In this document: one piece after another, positions 1-8,460 of the stretch
How the letters are laid out: the number at the start of each line of letters is the position of its first letter
Numbering within the stretch: position 1 is the stretch's first letter
NCBI GenBank assembly: GCA_014075215.1
Contig: CP046177.1
Span: 310,001 to 374,000 of the forward strand
Reading direction: 5' to 3'
Source: Flavobacteriaceae bacterium
GTDB lineage: Bacteria > Bacteroidota > Bacteroidia > Flavobacteriales > Flavobacteriaceae
DNA length: 64,000 bases
Translations under genes and position numbers: made by a program
Notes under the pieces: model-generated
What the model was told of the DNA's origin: nothing
What the model saw: only the letters and a program-made list of their open reading frames with translations
Database searches by the model: none

Positions 1-288
1 TTTACCGTAGAAAAAGAACGGGTAGCTGTTTTTAAATACGATGGAAAACTCTCTGCTATTCATAATGTATGTAAGCATCAGGGAGGTCCTTTGGGAGAAG
101 GAAAAATTATTGACGGTTGCATAACCTGTCCGTGGCACGGATATCAATATCTTCCCGGCAATGGGCAGTCGCCACGACCGTATACTGAAAAAGTAGCTAC
201 TTATGAGGTAAAACTGATACAAAATACAATCTATATCAATCCAAAAGCATTTGCAGAAGGTACGGCTATTGAACCGTGTAATTATTAA
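1..288 (+). CDS. Rieske [2Fe-2S] domain protein, C-terminal part (5' end outside window)
   Basis: The reading frame is open from base 1, so the start lies upstream. The visible 95 residues hold both halves of a Rieske cluster site: C-x-H in CKHQGGPLGEG (residues about 24-34 of the visible part) and C-x-x-H in CPWHGYQ about 20 residues later. These two Cys and two His ligate a [2Fe-2S] cluster. The size and the absence of a catalytic domain suggest a small ferredoxin-like Rieske protein or the end of a slightly longer one. It lies 45 bp ahead of a membrane-anchored protein on the same strand, so the two probably form one redox-related operon. The partner oxidoreductase cannot be told from this window. 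Confidence 0.9.
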   Translation, partial: FTVEKERVAVFKYDGKLSAIHNVCKHQGGPLGEGKIIDGCITCPWHGYQYLPGNGQSPRPYTEKVATYEVKLIQNTIYINPKAFAEGTAIEPCNY

Positions 289-333
289 GAATGCAACGAA
301 ACAAGTTTAAAACACTTTAAAGCAGGCATAGAA

Positions 334-1125
334 ATGAAAAAAAACGATGAATTTTATGTTCCTTATATAGAAGGTAGTTTAGGAAGAAATACAAAAAAAA
401 CAATTAAAAAATTTGTATTAGCAGCTCTGCTTATATTAGTTGCCGGAGGGCTGATTTTTAGCTTTTCTCAAAAATCATTTAAGAATAGCACCTTCGAATT
501 AACCAGTGAAACCAAAATAGTAGGCGTATATCACGAAATGCCTTACCCGATGTTACAGGTAGAAGTGGCGAAAAATACACATAAAAATATTTTACTTTTG
601 GGATTTGGTAAATCAAGCGCGCACCCGTTTTTAGAAAAAATACAGGGTGAGGTTCAGGATTTAAATGGAAAAACCCTGAGTATTGAAGGAAACCTGATTT
701 ATTATAACGGAAAAACCTTATTGCAAATTACCGACGAAGAAAAAGTAACTTTAGTGAATGAATCCAAAGCAAAAATACCCGTTAGAGAATTAGTTAGTGA
801 AATGACACTAAAAGGCGAAATTATTGACCCTAAATGCTATTTTGGAGTGATGAAACCGGGTAAGGGAAAAATTCACAGAAGCTGTGCTGTTCGATGTATT
901 TCCGGGGGGATACCTCCTGTTTTAGCAACTACGGATCAAAATAATATTTCCGAATATTATTTAGTTACCGATATTCACGGAAACCCTGTTCATAAAGAAA
1001 TTTTGCCATACATAGGAAAGCCATCCGAGATAAGGGGAGTGGTAGAAAAAATGGGAGATTGGTACTTCTTGAAAATTGATATCGCAACTATTACTACAAA
1101 AAATACCCAATCGGCATTTTATTAA
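334..1125 (+). CDS. Membrane-anchored protein with conserved Cys/His motif, unknown function
   Basis: This is a 263-residue protein. One hydrophobic segment at about residues 26-45 follows a Lys-rich stretch, so it is probably a single-pass protein with most of its mass outside the cytoplasm. Near residues 165-195 it has a motif of Cys, His and Gly residues: DPKCYFGVMKPG, then HRSCAVRCISGGIPPVL. This looks like a metal or cofactor site, possibly heme, copper or iron-sulfur. I recall similar motifs in uncharacterised proteins paired with Rieske proteins, but I cannot name the family. It starts 45 bp after the Rieske gene, which supports a joint role in periplasmic electron transfer. That role is inference. 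Confidence 0.75.
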   Translation: MKKNDEFYVPYIEGSLGRNTKKTIKKFVLAALLILVAGGLIFSFSQKSFKNSTFELTSETKIVGVYHEMPYPMLQVEVAKNTHKNILLLGFGKSSAHPFLEKIQGEVQDLNGKTLSIEGNLIYYNGKTLLQITDEEKVTLVNESKAKIPVRELVSEMTLKGEIIDPKCYFGVMKPGKGKIHRSCAVRCISGGIPPVLATTDQNNISEYYLVTDIHGNPVHKEILPYIGKPSEIRGVVEKMGDWYFLKIDIATITTKNTQSAFY

Positions 1126-1283
1126 GTTTTCCGGAGCTATATGTGATGAATACATAAACTGAAATTATAAAAGCATTACGAAAATTGGTATAGGGGAAAA
1201 TGGGATTTGCATGAGTTGTTTTTATAAAAAATAGTACCTTGCAAAAATAGTACGCACACATAATAGCTAATCAGTAAAGCCCT

Positions 1284-3308
1284 ATGAAGTATCCGCATAT
1301 TTTTGACCCCCTGGACTTAGGTTTTACAACTTTAAAGAACAGAATTTTAATGGGTTCTATGCATACCGGGCTGGAAGAAACTAAAAACGGAGGGGAACGG
1401 ATTGCAACATATTATGCTGAACGAGCCAAAGGAGGAGTAGGGCTTATTGTTACAGGCGGTATTGCACCCAATATACAAGGGTGGACAGCACTGTTTTCTG
1501 CAAGAATGTCGACTAAAAAACATGCAAGGCAACATCAAAAAATAACCGGAGCCGTTCATGATGAAGGAGGAAAGATCTGTATGCAAATTTTACATGCAGG
1601 GCGCTACGGATACCATCCTTTTAATGTTGCTCCATCCGGAATTAAAGCACCCATAAACCGTTTTAAACCTTTTGGATTAACAAAATCAGGGATTAAAAGA
1701 ACCATCAGAGATTTTGTAAATTGTGCAAAGCTTTCAAAAACCGCAGGCTATGACGGTGTAGAAATTATGGGTTCCGAAGGCTATCTCATCAACCAATTTG
1801 TTGTAACACATACCAATAAAAGAAAAGACAGGTGGGGTGGATCGTATGCAAATAGAATGCGTTTCCCCATCGCGTTAGTAAAATCAGTTCGAGAAGCTGT
1901 TGGCGAACATTTTATTATTATATACAGGCTTTCCATGCTGGATTTGATAGCAAAAGGAAGTACCTGGGAAGAAGTAGTCATGTTGGGAAAAGAAATTGAA
2001 AAAGCAGGAGCTACCATTATCAACACGGGAATCGGGTGGCATGAGTCCAGGATTCCTACGATAGCTACTTCGGTTCCAAGAGCAGCATTTACATGGGTAA
2101 CTAAGAAAATGAAGGAAGAAGTTTCCATTCCGTTAATTACATCCAATCGAATTAATATGCCAAAAACGGCCGAAGCAATATTGGCCAGGGGAGATGCGGA
2201 TATGATTTCAATGGCACGCCCGTTTCTAGCGGATCCGGAATGGGTGCATAAAGCAGCACAAGGAAAAGAAGATGAAATTAATACATGTATTGCTTGTAAT
2301 CAGGCATGTTTAGACCACGTATTTCAGCAAAAGGTGGCAAGTTGTTTGGTAAATCCAAGGGCCTGCCATGAAACAGAATTTAATTATGACAGGGCCGAGA
2401 GAGTAAAGAAAATTGCAGTGGTTGGAGCAGGACCGGCAGGCTTGTCTGTAGCTACTATTGCAGCGCGGAGAGGCCATCAGGTAACGTTATTTGAAGCAGC
2501 CGGTGAAATAGGAGGGCAGTTTACTATTGCCAGGCAAATTCCGGGAAAAGAAGAGTTCTATGAAACCATTCGTTATTTCAAAAAACAAATAGCATTGCAT
2601 CATGTTATATTAAAATTACATACAAAAGTAAGTGCGGAAGACCTTCAAAAATCCGATTTTGAGGAAATCATTATTGCAACGGGAATCAAGCCCAGAATGC
2701 CAAAAATAGATGGAATTGATCATGAAAAAGTACTCAGCTATTTAGATGTTTTAAAAGATAAAAAACCTGTTGGCAAAAGAGTTGCAGTAATAGGTGCCGG
2801 AGGTATTGGATTTGACGTCTCGGAATATTTACTACACGAAGGAACATCAAGCACATTGGATTTAAACAAATGGTTACAAGAATGGGGAATTGATAAAAGC
2901 ATGAGAGCCAGAGGGGGTATTGCCGGGGTAAAACCTGTTATACAGCCGGGGAAAAGAGAGGTATATATGTTGAAGAGAAGCAAAGGAAAATTTGGGGAAA
3001 AGCTGGGGAAAACCACAGGCTGGATTCATCGGAAAAATTTGAAAAAACAAGATGTACAATTTATTGACGAAGTACAATACACAAAGATTGATAATCGGGG
3101 ATTACACTATATTCGGAATAAAGAATCAAAAATTTTGGAAGTTGATACGATTGTTATCTGTGCGGGACAAACTCCTTACAGAGAACTATATGAAGCACTA
3201 AAAAATACGGAAAAAAGAGTGCATGTAATTGGCGGGGCGTATGTTGCTGCCGAGTTAGATGCGAAAATAGCTATAGATCAGGGCAGCCGCTTGGCAGCAA
3301 AAATTTGA
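1284..3308 (+). CDS. NADH:flavin oxidoreductase / 2,4-dienoyl-CoA reductase-like protein
   Basis: The 674 residues have the layout of the FadH/trimethylamine dehydrogenase family. An N-terminal FMN-binding TIM barrel of the old-yellow-enzyme type covers about 1-330. A [4Fe-4S] site follows with Cys at about 335, 338, 342 and 354 (CIACNQACLDH then SCLVNP). A C-terminal pyridine-nucleotide-disulfide-like part has two dinucleotide folds, VVGAGPAGLS near 378 and VIGAGGIGFD near 507. The barrel has GSEGYLINQF and RWGGSYANR, as in FadH. The family reduces enoyl or dienoyl CoA thioesters, or demethylates amines, using NAD(P)H. The substrate here is uncertain. Length is normal and the gene looks intact. 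It stands alone between the Rieske pair and ettA. Confidence 0.9.
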   Translation: MKYPHIFDPLDLGFTTLKNRILMGSMHTGLEETKNGGERIATYYAERAKGGVGLIVTGGIAPNIQGWTALFSARMSTKKHARQHQKITGAVHDEGGKICMQILHAGRYGYHPFNVAPSGIKAPINRFKPFGLTKSGIKRTIRDFVNCAKLSKTAGYDGVEIMGSEGYLINQFVVTHTNKRKDRWGGSYANRMRFPIALVKSVREAVGEHFIIIYRLSMLDLIAKGSTWEEVVMLGKEIEKAGATIINTGIGWHESRIPTIATSVPRAAFTWVTKKMKEEVSIPLITSNRINMPKTAEAILARGDADMISMARPFLADPEWVHKAAQGKEDEINTCIACNQACLDHVFQQKVASCLVNPRACHETEFNYDRAERVKKIAVVGAGPAGLSVATIAARRGHQVTLFEAAGEIGGQFTIARQIPGKEEFYETIRYFKKQIALHHVILKLHTKVSAEDLQKSDFEEIIIATGIKPRMPKIDGIDHEKVLSYLDVLKDKKPVGKRVAVIGAGGIGFDVSEYLLHEGTSSTLDLNKWLQEWGIDKSMRARGGIAGVKPVIQPGKREVYMLKRSKGKFGEKLGKTTGWIHRKNLKKQDVQFIDEVQYTKIDNRGLHYIRNKESKILEVDTIVICAGQTPYRELYEALKNTEKRVHVIGGAYVAAELDAKIAIDQGSRLAAKI

Positions 3309-3321
3309 TTTTTTATATTTG
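3291..3321 (+). promoter_or_regulatory. Bacteroidetes-type promoter for the small membrane protein-ettA unit
   Basis: TATATTTG at 3314-3321 fits the -7 box TAnnTTTG, and a TTG at 3291-3293 lies 20 bases upstream as the -33 box. The site is 23 bases before the next start codon. It overlaps the end of the preceding reductase gene. Confidence 0.55.
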
Positions 3322-3344
3322 CTTTTCACTATTAAAAAGCAAGT

Positions 3345-3521
3345 ATGGATAAAAATGGAGTTTTGGCGTGGGCAACCATTATTATGATTGTTGTCGGGTT
3401 GGGCCTTATAGGATTAGGGATTTTTCGTTACGATGATACTGCCGGTTGGGGGTTTGGTGCTGTGGGAGTTGGTTTTTTTGCAATTGCCTGGGTTTTTAAT
3501 GCACTTAAAGGAAGGGTATAA
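3345..3521 (+). CDS. Small two-helix membrane protein (CAL67264-type)
   Basis: This 58-residue ORF (ATG at 3345, TAA at 3519-3521) begins MDKNGVLAWATIIM. It has two hydrophobic segments, at about 7-26 and 36-52, around a short polar loop RYDDTAGWG, and a basic tail LKGRV. Conserved small proteins of this shape sit directly upstream of ettA in many Flavobacteria and are annotated in public genomes as the CAL67264 family. I identify it from that recalled pattern, not from a search. The gap to ettA is only 28 bp and a promoter-like TATATTTG lies just upstream, so the two are probably co-transcribed. The function is unknown; it is likely an inner-membrane protein. Confidence 0.75.
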   Translation: MDKNGVLAWATIIMIVVGLGLIGLGIFRYDDTAGWGFGAVGVGFFAIAWVFNALKGRV

Positions 3522-3549
3522 TTTTTTACTACAATAAACTACTATCAAA

Positions 3550-5241
3550 ATGTCAGATGATAAAAAGGTTATTTTCTCCATGTCAGGAGTTAGTAAAACG
3601 TATCCAAATACAAACAAACAAGTTTTAAAAGATATATATTTAAGTTTTTTTTACGGAGCTAAAATTGGTATCCTGGGGCTCAACGGATCTGGGAAATCCA
3701 CCCTGTTAAAAATTATTGCCGGAGTGGAAAAAAACTTTCAGGGGAACGTTACTTTTTCTCCGGGATATAAGGTTGGTTATTTAGAACAAGATCCGCAATT
3801 AGATCCGGAAAAAACAGTAATTGAAGTTGTCAAAGAAGGAGTTTCGGAAACAGTAGCCATTTTAGATAAATATCATAAAATCAACGATATGTTCGGTTTG
3901 GAAGAAGTGTATACTGATGCGGATAAAATGGATAAGCTCATGGCACAGCAAGCGGAATTACAGGATAAAATTGACGCATCAAATGCTTGGGAATTAGATA
4001 CCAAACTTGAAATAGCTATGGAAGCACTAAGAACTCCGGATTCCAATACAAAAATTAAAGTACTTTCGGGAGGAGAGCGAAGAAGAGTGGCTTTGTGCAG
4101 ATTGTTACTACAAGAGCCCAAAATTTTATTGTTAGACGAGCCAACCAACCATTTAGATGCGGAATCCGTACATTGGTTAGAACATCATTTGGCTCAATAT
4201 AAAGGAACTGTAATTGCCGTTACGCATGATAGATATTTCTTAGATAATATTGCAGGCTGGATTTTAGAATTAGATAGGGGAGAAGGTATTCCGTGGAAAG
4301 GAAATTACTCATCCTGGTTAGATCAAAAGTCAAAACGACTGGCTCAGGAAAAGAATACGGCTTCAAAACGTCAAAAAACATTAGAAAGAGAATTGGAGTG
4401 GGTACGGCAAGGCACTAAAGGAAGGCAAACCAAACAAAAAGCACGTTTAAAAAGCTATGAGCGTTTGATGAATCAAGATCAAAGCCAACAAGAAGAAAAA
4501 CTCGAAATATTTATTCCCAATGGGCCACGGTTGGGGACTCATGTGATTGAAGCAGCAGGTGTTTCCAAAGCCTATGGCGATAAATTGTTATATGAAAATT
4601 TGACATTTAATTTGCCTCAAGCAGGAATTGTTGGAATTATTGGGGCTAATGGTGCCGGAAAGACCACTATTTTTAGAATGATTATGGGAGAAGAAAGTGT
4701 TGATACGGGAAGTTTCAGCGTAGGAGGGACTGTAAAGATTGCCTATGTAGATCAATTACACACGAATATAGATACTGAAAAATCTATATGGGAAAATTTC
4801 TCTGATGGACAAGATTTGATCATGATGGGAGGGAAGCAGATAAACTCAAGAGCTTATTTAAGTCGTTTTAATTTTTCAGGAAGCGAGCAAAATAAGAAAG
4901 TAAACACATTATCGGGGGGAGAGCGCAACAGATTGCATCTGGCAATGACCTTAAAAGAAGAAGGGAATGTATTATTACTGGATGAGCCAACCAATGATCT
5001 GGATGTAAATACATTACGAGCTTTGGAAGAAGGTCTGGAAAACTTTGCAGGCTGTGCTGTAGTGATTAGTCACGACAGGTGGTTTTTAGATAGAATTTGT
5101 ACACATATTTTGGCTTTTGAAGGAGACAGCCAAGTGTATTTCTTTGAGGGTTCTTTTTCTGATTATGAAGAGAATAAGAAAAAGCGATTAGGAGGCGATC
5201 TAATACCAAAACGAATTAAGTATAAGAAACTAATTAGATAA
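3550..5241 (+). CDS. ettA: Energy-dependent translational throttle protein EttA (ABC-F ATPase)
   Basis: The 563 residues contain two ABC ATPase domains and no membrane segments, the hallmark of the ABC-F class. Walker A motifs are GLNGSGKST (about residue 43) and GANGAGKTT (about 369). Signature motifs are LSGGERRR and LSGGERNR, each followed by LLLDEPTN. A Lys/Arg-rich linker with WVRQGTKGRQTKQKAR lies between the domains and corresponds to the P-site tRNA interaction motif. EttA binds the ribosomal E site and gates entry into elongation according to the ADP/ATP ratio. Length matches the family. The start at 3550 puts a conserved MSDDKKVIFSM at the N-terminus. A hairpin terminator follows at 5257. 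Confidence 0.95.
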   Translation: MSDDKKVIFSMSGVSKTYPNTNKQVLKDIYLSFFYGAKIGILGLNGSGKSTLLKIIAGVEKNFQGNVTFSPGYKVGYLEQDPQLDPEKTVIEVVKEGVSETVAILDKYHKINDMFGLEEVYTDADKMDKLMAQQAELQDKIDASNAWELDTKLEIAMEALRTPDSNTKIKVLSGGERRRVALCRLLLQEPKILLLDEPTNHLDAESVHWLEHHLAQYKGTVIAVTHDRYFLDNIAGWILELDRGEGIPWKGNYSSWLDQKSKRLAQEKNTASKRQKTLERELEWVRQGTKGRQTKQKARLKSYERLMNQDQSQQEEKLEIFIPNGPRLGTHVIEAAGVSKAYGDKLLYENLTFNLPQAGIVGIIGANGAGKTTIFRMIMGEESVDTGSFSVGGTVKIAYVDQLHTNIDTEKSIWENFSDGQDLIMMGGKQINSRAYLSRFNFSGSEQNKKVNTLSGGERNRLHLAMTLKEEGNVLLLDEPTNDLDVNTLRALEEGLENFAGCAVVISHDRWFLDRICTHILAFEGDSQVYFFEGSFSDYEENKKKRLGGDLIPKRIKYKKLIR

Positions 5242-5256
5242 AATAATGTACTGATA

Positions 5257-5290
5257 AACCTCACAGGCTTTTAAAACTTGTGAGGTTTTG
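5257..5290 (+). terminator. Rho-independent terminator after ettA
   Basis: A perfect 9-bp stem, AACCTCACA (5257-5265) with TGTGAGGTT (5279-5287), runs into a T-run. It ends the ettA transcription unit. Confidence 0.75.
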
Positions 5291-5349
5291 ATGATTTAAC
5301 CCTCATTTTTTAACCTCGAAACCGGATTTAGTCTGCATTTACTTTTGTG

Positions 5350-6000
5350 CTAAGCTCTTTTACTGATGGCTTTTTTAACAGGTTTTCTTCTTCTTAGAAT
5401 CTTGTCTCTGGAAACTTTAGCATTTTTCTTTGCCCTATAGTAGTAGAAATTGTCATCTTCTCTAAATCTTCTGTAATTATTTCTGAACTCACTTCTATAA
5501 AAATAAGGATCGTTATAAGCACAAATAGCTCCTATATTAACATTAAACTCTGCCGAATAATCATCGTAATAATAGTCATTATAGTAATTAGTATATGGTA
5601 CTTGTCCGTAAAACCTCGGATTTCCCCACCTGTTGTATCGAACTTGCAGATTCCCGAAACGGGTTAATCTTCCCCTATGGTATCTCATGTATATAGAACC
5701 AATTTTCCGCACATTTCCTCTGCGATCATAATTGATATAAACATTTCCAACTCTTTTGATCCTTCCCTGATCATCTCTGTAAATGAGAATTCTTCTGTTT
5801 CTTCGTCTGATATATCCAGAGTCAAAATCGAAGTCACCGTTTAAAAAAACATGAAATTTAATTCCCCTTTCAACAAAAGTAACAGCATCGCTATAACGAT
5901 TTTCAACCCCAATGATCTCAGCTGATTTTTTGCCATTTTTGGCTTCAACATAAGAAACCATCATGAACATTCCTAATAAAAATAGTACACCTTTTCTCAT
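5350..6000 (-). CDS. Secreted flavobacterial protein with short G-x-V/I-x-x-x-G repeats
   Basis: An in-frame start at 6081 would give 243 residues, but an internal ATG at 6000 gives a clean signal peptide (MRKGVLFLLGMFMMVSYVEA), so I prefer it (216 residues). After the signal, the middle carries three or four copies of a roughly 16-residue repeat, seen as GRIKRVGNVYINYD, GNVRKIGSIYMRYH and GRLTRFGNLQVRYN. These resemble the beta-hairpin units of YD-type repeat proteins. A Tyr/Asp-rich segment (YYNDYYYDDY) and a very basic tail follow. Such proteins are widespread in Flavobacteria without known function. It is likely exported to the periplasm or surface. It faces ettA tail to tail. Confidence 0.65.
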   Translation of the reverse strand: MRKGVLFLLGMFMMVSYVEAKNGKKSAEIIGVENRYSDAVTFVERGIKFHVFLNGDFDFDSGYIRRRNRRILIYRDDQGRIKRVGNVYINYDRRGNVRKIGSIYMRYHRGRLTRFGNLQVRYNRWGNPRFYGQVPYTNYYNDYYYDDYSAEFNVNIGAICAYNDPYFYRSEFRNNYRRFREDDNFYYYRAKKNAKVSRDKILRRRKPVKKAISKRA

Positions 6001-6113
6001 AATTTGTGATTTAGGGATTTGCCTACTCTTTTTGCTTTTCGGCTTCCGCATTTTCAGTAAGGATTTCAAAGAGCATGCCAAAAAATGGTTGTATTGTTTT
6101 TTAGTAAATTATA

Positions 6114-6317
6114 ATGGGTTTTTATGAAACGGCCCGTTTAGATAACTTAGAAGAATCATTAGAACATTTTGTAAACCTTTTAATTTTTCAATCTTTAATT
6201 CATTTAACCAATAAGGATAAAGCATTAGAGCCCTTCAATATTCAGTTTAAAAAGATCATCAGGTATCATAATGGATGGTCGAATTTTTTACGACTCTTTT
6301 TAATATTATTAAGCTAA
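6114..6317 (+). other. Possible small ORF of unknown origin
   Basis: This 67-residue ORF contains LDNLEESLEHFVNLLIF and NGWSNFLRLFLILL. It overlaps by a few bases the end of a transposase remnant on the other strand. I do not recognise it. It is rich in Leu, Ile and Phe, as random AT-rich frames often are, and I see no convincing ribosome-binding site. It may be a remnant or spurious. Nothing else is seen between 6001 and 6313. Confidence 0.2.
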
Positions 6318-6476
6318 GTACATGACAAAAATTTTGTCAAGTTAATATTGTTTTGATTTACATGGTTTAACAGCACAGAAGCGATATAATCCAGTCCATA
6401 TTTAAAAATACTTTTGGCCATTCTTCCGTGTTCTTTTATTTTGATAGGGTTTAGTTGATGTAAATATATACCTATT
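6314..6476 (-). pseudogene. IS4-family transposase, C-terminal fragment
   Basis: On the minus strand the frame from 6476 to the TAG at 6314-6316 reads IGIYLHQLNPIKIKEHGR, MAKSIFKYGLDYIAS and finally NLTKFLSCT. This is the typical C-terminus of IS4-family transposases, where a basic (K)xKxHGRxxKSxFxYGLD segment follows the last catalytic region. The rest of the gene is missing because the group II intron fragment begins exactly at 6477. No start codon and no catalytic DDE residues are left, so the fragment cannot be active. It was too short and too fragmentary to appear as a normal gene. Confidence 0.65.
6318..6342. repeat. Palindrome at the end of the IS4 remnant
   Basis: TGACAAAAATTTTGTCA is a perfect odd-length palindrome within the last codons of the IS4 fragment (bases about 6322-6338). 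It could act as a weak hairpin. It is probably incidental, because it encodes the conserved NLTKFLSC. Confidence 0.35.
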
Positions 6477-7912
6477 GTGCCGTGAATCTTGAAACAGGGC
6501 GTTCGCCCTGATTAAAAGAATGTTGTGTAGGAGATGGTAGTAGGTCTACCAAAGTCGTTGTGCAAGCGAAGTCTTTAAACCGCCCCTCGGTGCTTGGATA
6601 GTAATAGAAAGGTATTGAAGGGAAAGGGGAAAAGGCTAACAAGATTAGTCAGGTGCGAATAAGAGAGATGAATGCAAATGAACCACTGAAGAAGTAATGA
6701 GAGATATTTACCCCACTGTCAAAAGCTGGTTATTGTGTGCACTTGTGATAACTGTAACGGGAACTTGCATACTGGTTACAGGGCAGTCGTTATTGAGGTG
6801 GCATGACTCTTATTTAGGCTCTTACATGGAACACGGGAAGTCCTTATTAAATGCTAAGCGAAATACTCAAACAAGATATCCCTGTAAGGTAGAATAACAA
6901 AGTTAATAAGGATGGCGGATGAAGCCGTAGTAGTGATGAAGCTTCTGTAATGGAAGTAGAGCAAAGGGCTTCAGTTATACAGTTTTAAATGATTTAACAA
7001 CTTAAAAAAAAAGGAGGATGACTTCATTATTTGAAACAGAATTAAAAACGGTACCGATTACCAAACAAATGGTTCGGGAAGTCTACCGGAAAGTTTTGGC
7101 GAACAGGGTAGTGCAGGAGTAGATAAAGAAAGTCTGGAAGCCTATCAGAAAGACTTACTTAAAAATCTGTACAAACTATGGAATCGACAAGCATCAGGCA
7201 GTTATTTTCCCAAACCAGTACGAGAGGTAACAATACCCAAGCCAAATGGGGGCGAACGTAAACCAGGTATTCCTACAGTAGAAGACCGCATAGCCCAACA
7301 AGTACTCAAGACGTATTTAGAACCCAGATTAGAAAAGGTTTTTCATGAAAACTCATATGGATATCGACGATCCAAAAGTGCGCACGATGCCGTGGATGAA
7401 GTCCGCAAGAACGTTAAGCAATATTGGTGGGTCATTGATATAGATATCAAGAACTTCTTTGATGAAGTCAACCATGAATTATTAATGAAAGCCTTAGAAC
7501 GTCACGTAGAAGAAAGATGGGTAAAGTTGTACATCAAACGTTGGCTGGAATGCCCCAGTCAGTCAGTAGATGGTACACTAACACCCAAAAACGGAAACGG
7601 GACACCACAAGGAGGCGTAATTAGCCCTCTTTTAGCAAATCTGTTTCTACACTATGTTATTGACAAATGACTTCCAAAACAAAGTAAGTACATGAAATTT
7701 GTACGCTATGCAGATGATATTATTGTGCATTGTTACTTAGACTGGGAAGCAAAACGCTTGTTGAAAGCGATACGAAAACGACTAGAAGAATGCCATTTAC
7801 GTTTAAATGAAGAGAAAACAAAACTGGTGTACTGTCAAACTTACAGAAGAAAACGAGTAAGAGGCTATCCAAAGCAGTTTGATTTTCTAGGTTTTACGTT
7901 CAAACCACGCAC
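6477..7912 (+). mobile_element. Group II intron, 5' part (3' end lost)
   Basis: The fragment starts with GTGCCGTG at 6477, like the GUGYG start of group II introns. About 540 bases of structured non-coding sequence follow (domains I to III), for example the hairpin CAGGGCGTTCGCCCTG near 6495. A ribosome-binding site AAAGGAGG and an intron-encoded reverse transcriptase then begin at 7021. The right end is gone: no domain V or VI sequence with the GAGC...GUUC pattern follows, and the reading frame runs into an unrelated XRE gene near 7912. The intron sits in the remains of an IS4 transposase gene. Without domain V it cannot splice. Confidence 0.7.
7021..7912 (+). pseudogene. ltrA: Group II intron reverse transcriptase/maturase, disrupted
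   Basis: Translation from ATG 7021 (MTSLFETELKTVPITKQMV) has three lesions. A frameshift near 7105-7115 breaks NRVVQE from the continuing GVDKESLEAYQKDL. A TGA at 7668-7670 replaces the expected Trp in HYVIDK-W-LPKQ. The protein is cut after FDFLGFTFKPR. Recognisable RT parts are KPNGGERKPGIPTVEDRIAQQ, the YRR region, NGTPQGGVISPLLANL, and the catalytic YADD (in FVRYADDIIVHC). Domain X and any HNH endonuclease are missing. Intact members are about 420-600 residues and assist intron splicing and retrohoming. The element is certainly inactive. Confidence 0.85.
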
Positions 7913-8216
7913 AACCAGGGCTACGTTGACCATTTGTACCATCGAATTGACGGCACAAGCGCCGCCTAAAAAGGGATATCCACTCGTTCCTCAAAGCTAT
8001 GGAGATTATATCAAGCAATTCAGGTTAGATTACGGATATACCCAATTTGAAATAGCTATGGAATTCGAAGTTTACAAATCCACCATTGACAAATGGGAAC
8101 GAGGAACTTGCAATCCCAATGAGGAAAACCAACAAAAAATTATCGAATTTTTGGGCTACAACCCAATGCAAAAAGCAATAACCCAGTCTGCCGACAGGCA
8201 GGCATTAAAAAAATAG
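7913..8216 (+). pseudogene. XRE-family helix-turn-helix gene, 5'-truncated and fused to RT remnant
   Basis: The ORF 7692-8216 (174 residues) is a chimera. Its first 75 residues or so belong to the intron RT; from about 7912 it reads KKGYPLVPQSYGDYIKQFRL and DYGYTQFEIAMEFEVYKSTI. This is a helix-turn-helix DNA-binding domain of the XRE/Cro type, ending in IIEFLGYNP, a common ending in Bacteroidetes regulators. Its own N-terminus is missing. The stop is 5 bp before the ssb start, so the two were probably neighbours on a plasmid-like or integrative element. The junction position is judged from family resemblance and may be off by 20 bases or so. Confidence 0.6.
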
Positions 8217-8221
8217 AAATT

Positions 8222-8460
8222 ATGAATACATTAAGAAACAGAGTACAATTGATTGGAAATTTAGGAAAAGACCCAGAAGTGATTACTTTAGAAAGTGGTA
8301 AAAAACTAGCCAAATTTTCACTAGCTACCAATGAGAATTACAAAGATGCAGATGGCAATAAGCAAAGTCGTGTTGACTGGCATTCCCTAGTCGCCTGGGG
8401 CAAGACTGCTGAGATTGTCGAAAAATATATCACGAAAGGAAAAGAAATTGCCGTGTATGT
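8222..8460 (+). pseudogene. ssb: Single-stranded DNA-binding protein, 3'-truncated
   Basis: The start MNTLRNRVQLIGNLGKDPEV, followed by KFSLATNENYKD and SRVDWHSLVAWGKTAEIVEK, is the OB-fold of bacterial SSB. The match stops after KGKEIAVY near 8460; the last dozen residues of the ORF (to 8497) are read antisense into the neighbouring protease fragment. A complete version would be about 110-150 residues and have the C-terminal half of the OB-fold. The gene follows an XRE stub closely, as in mobile-element modules. The breakpoint is shared with the truncated protease gene on the other strand. Confidence 0.8.

Noticed and set aside
6697..6897. A 66-residue plus-strand ORF inside the group II intron
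   Set aside because: It lies in the structured non-coding part (domains I to III) of the intron.
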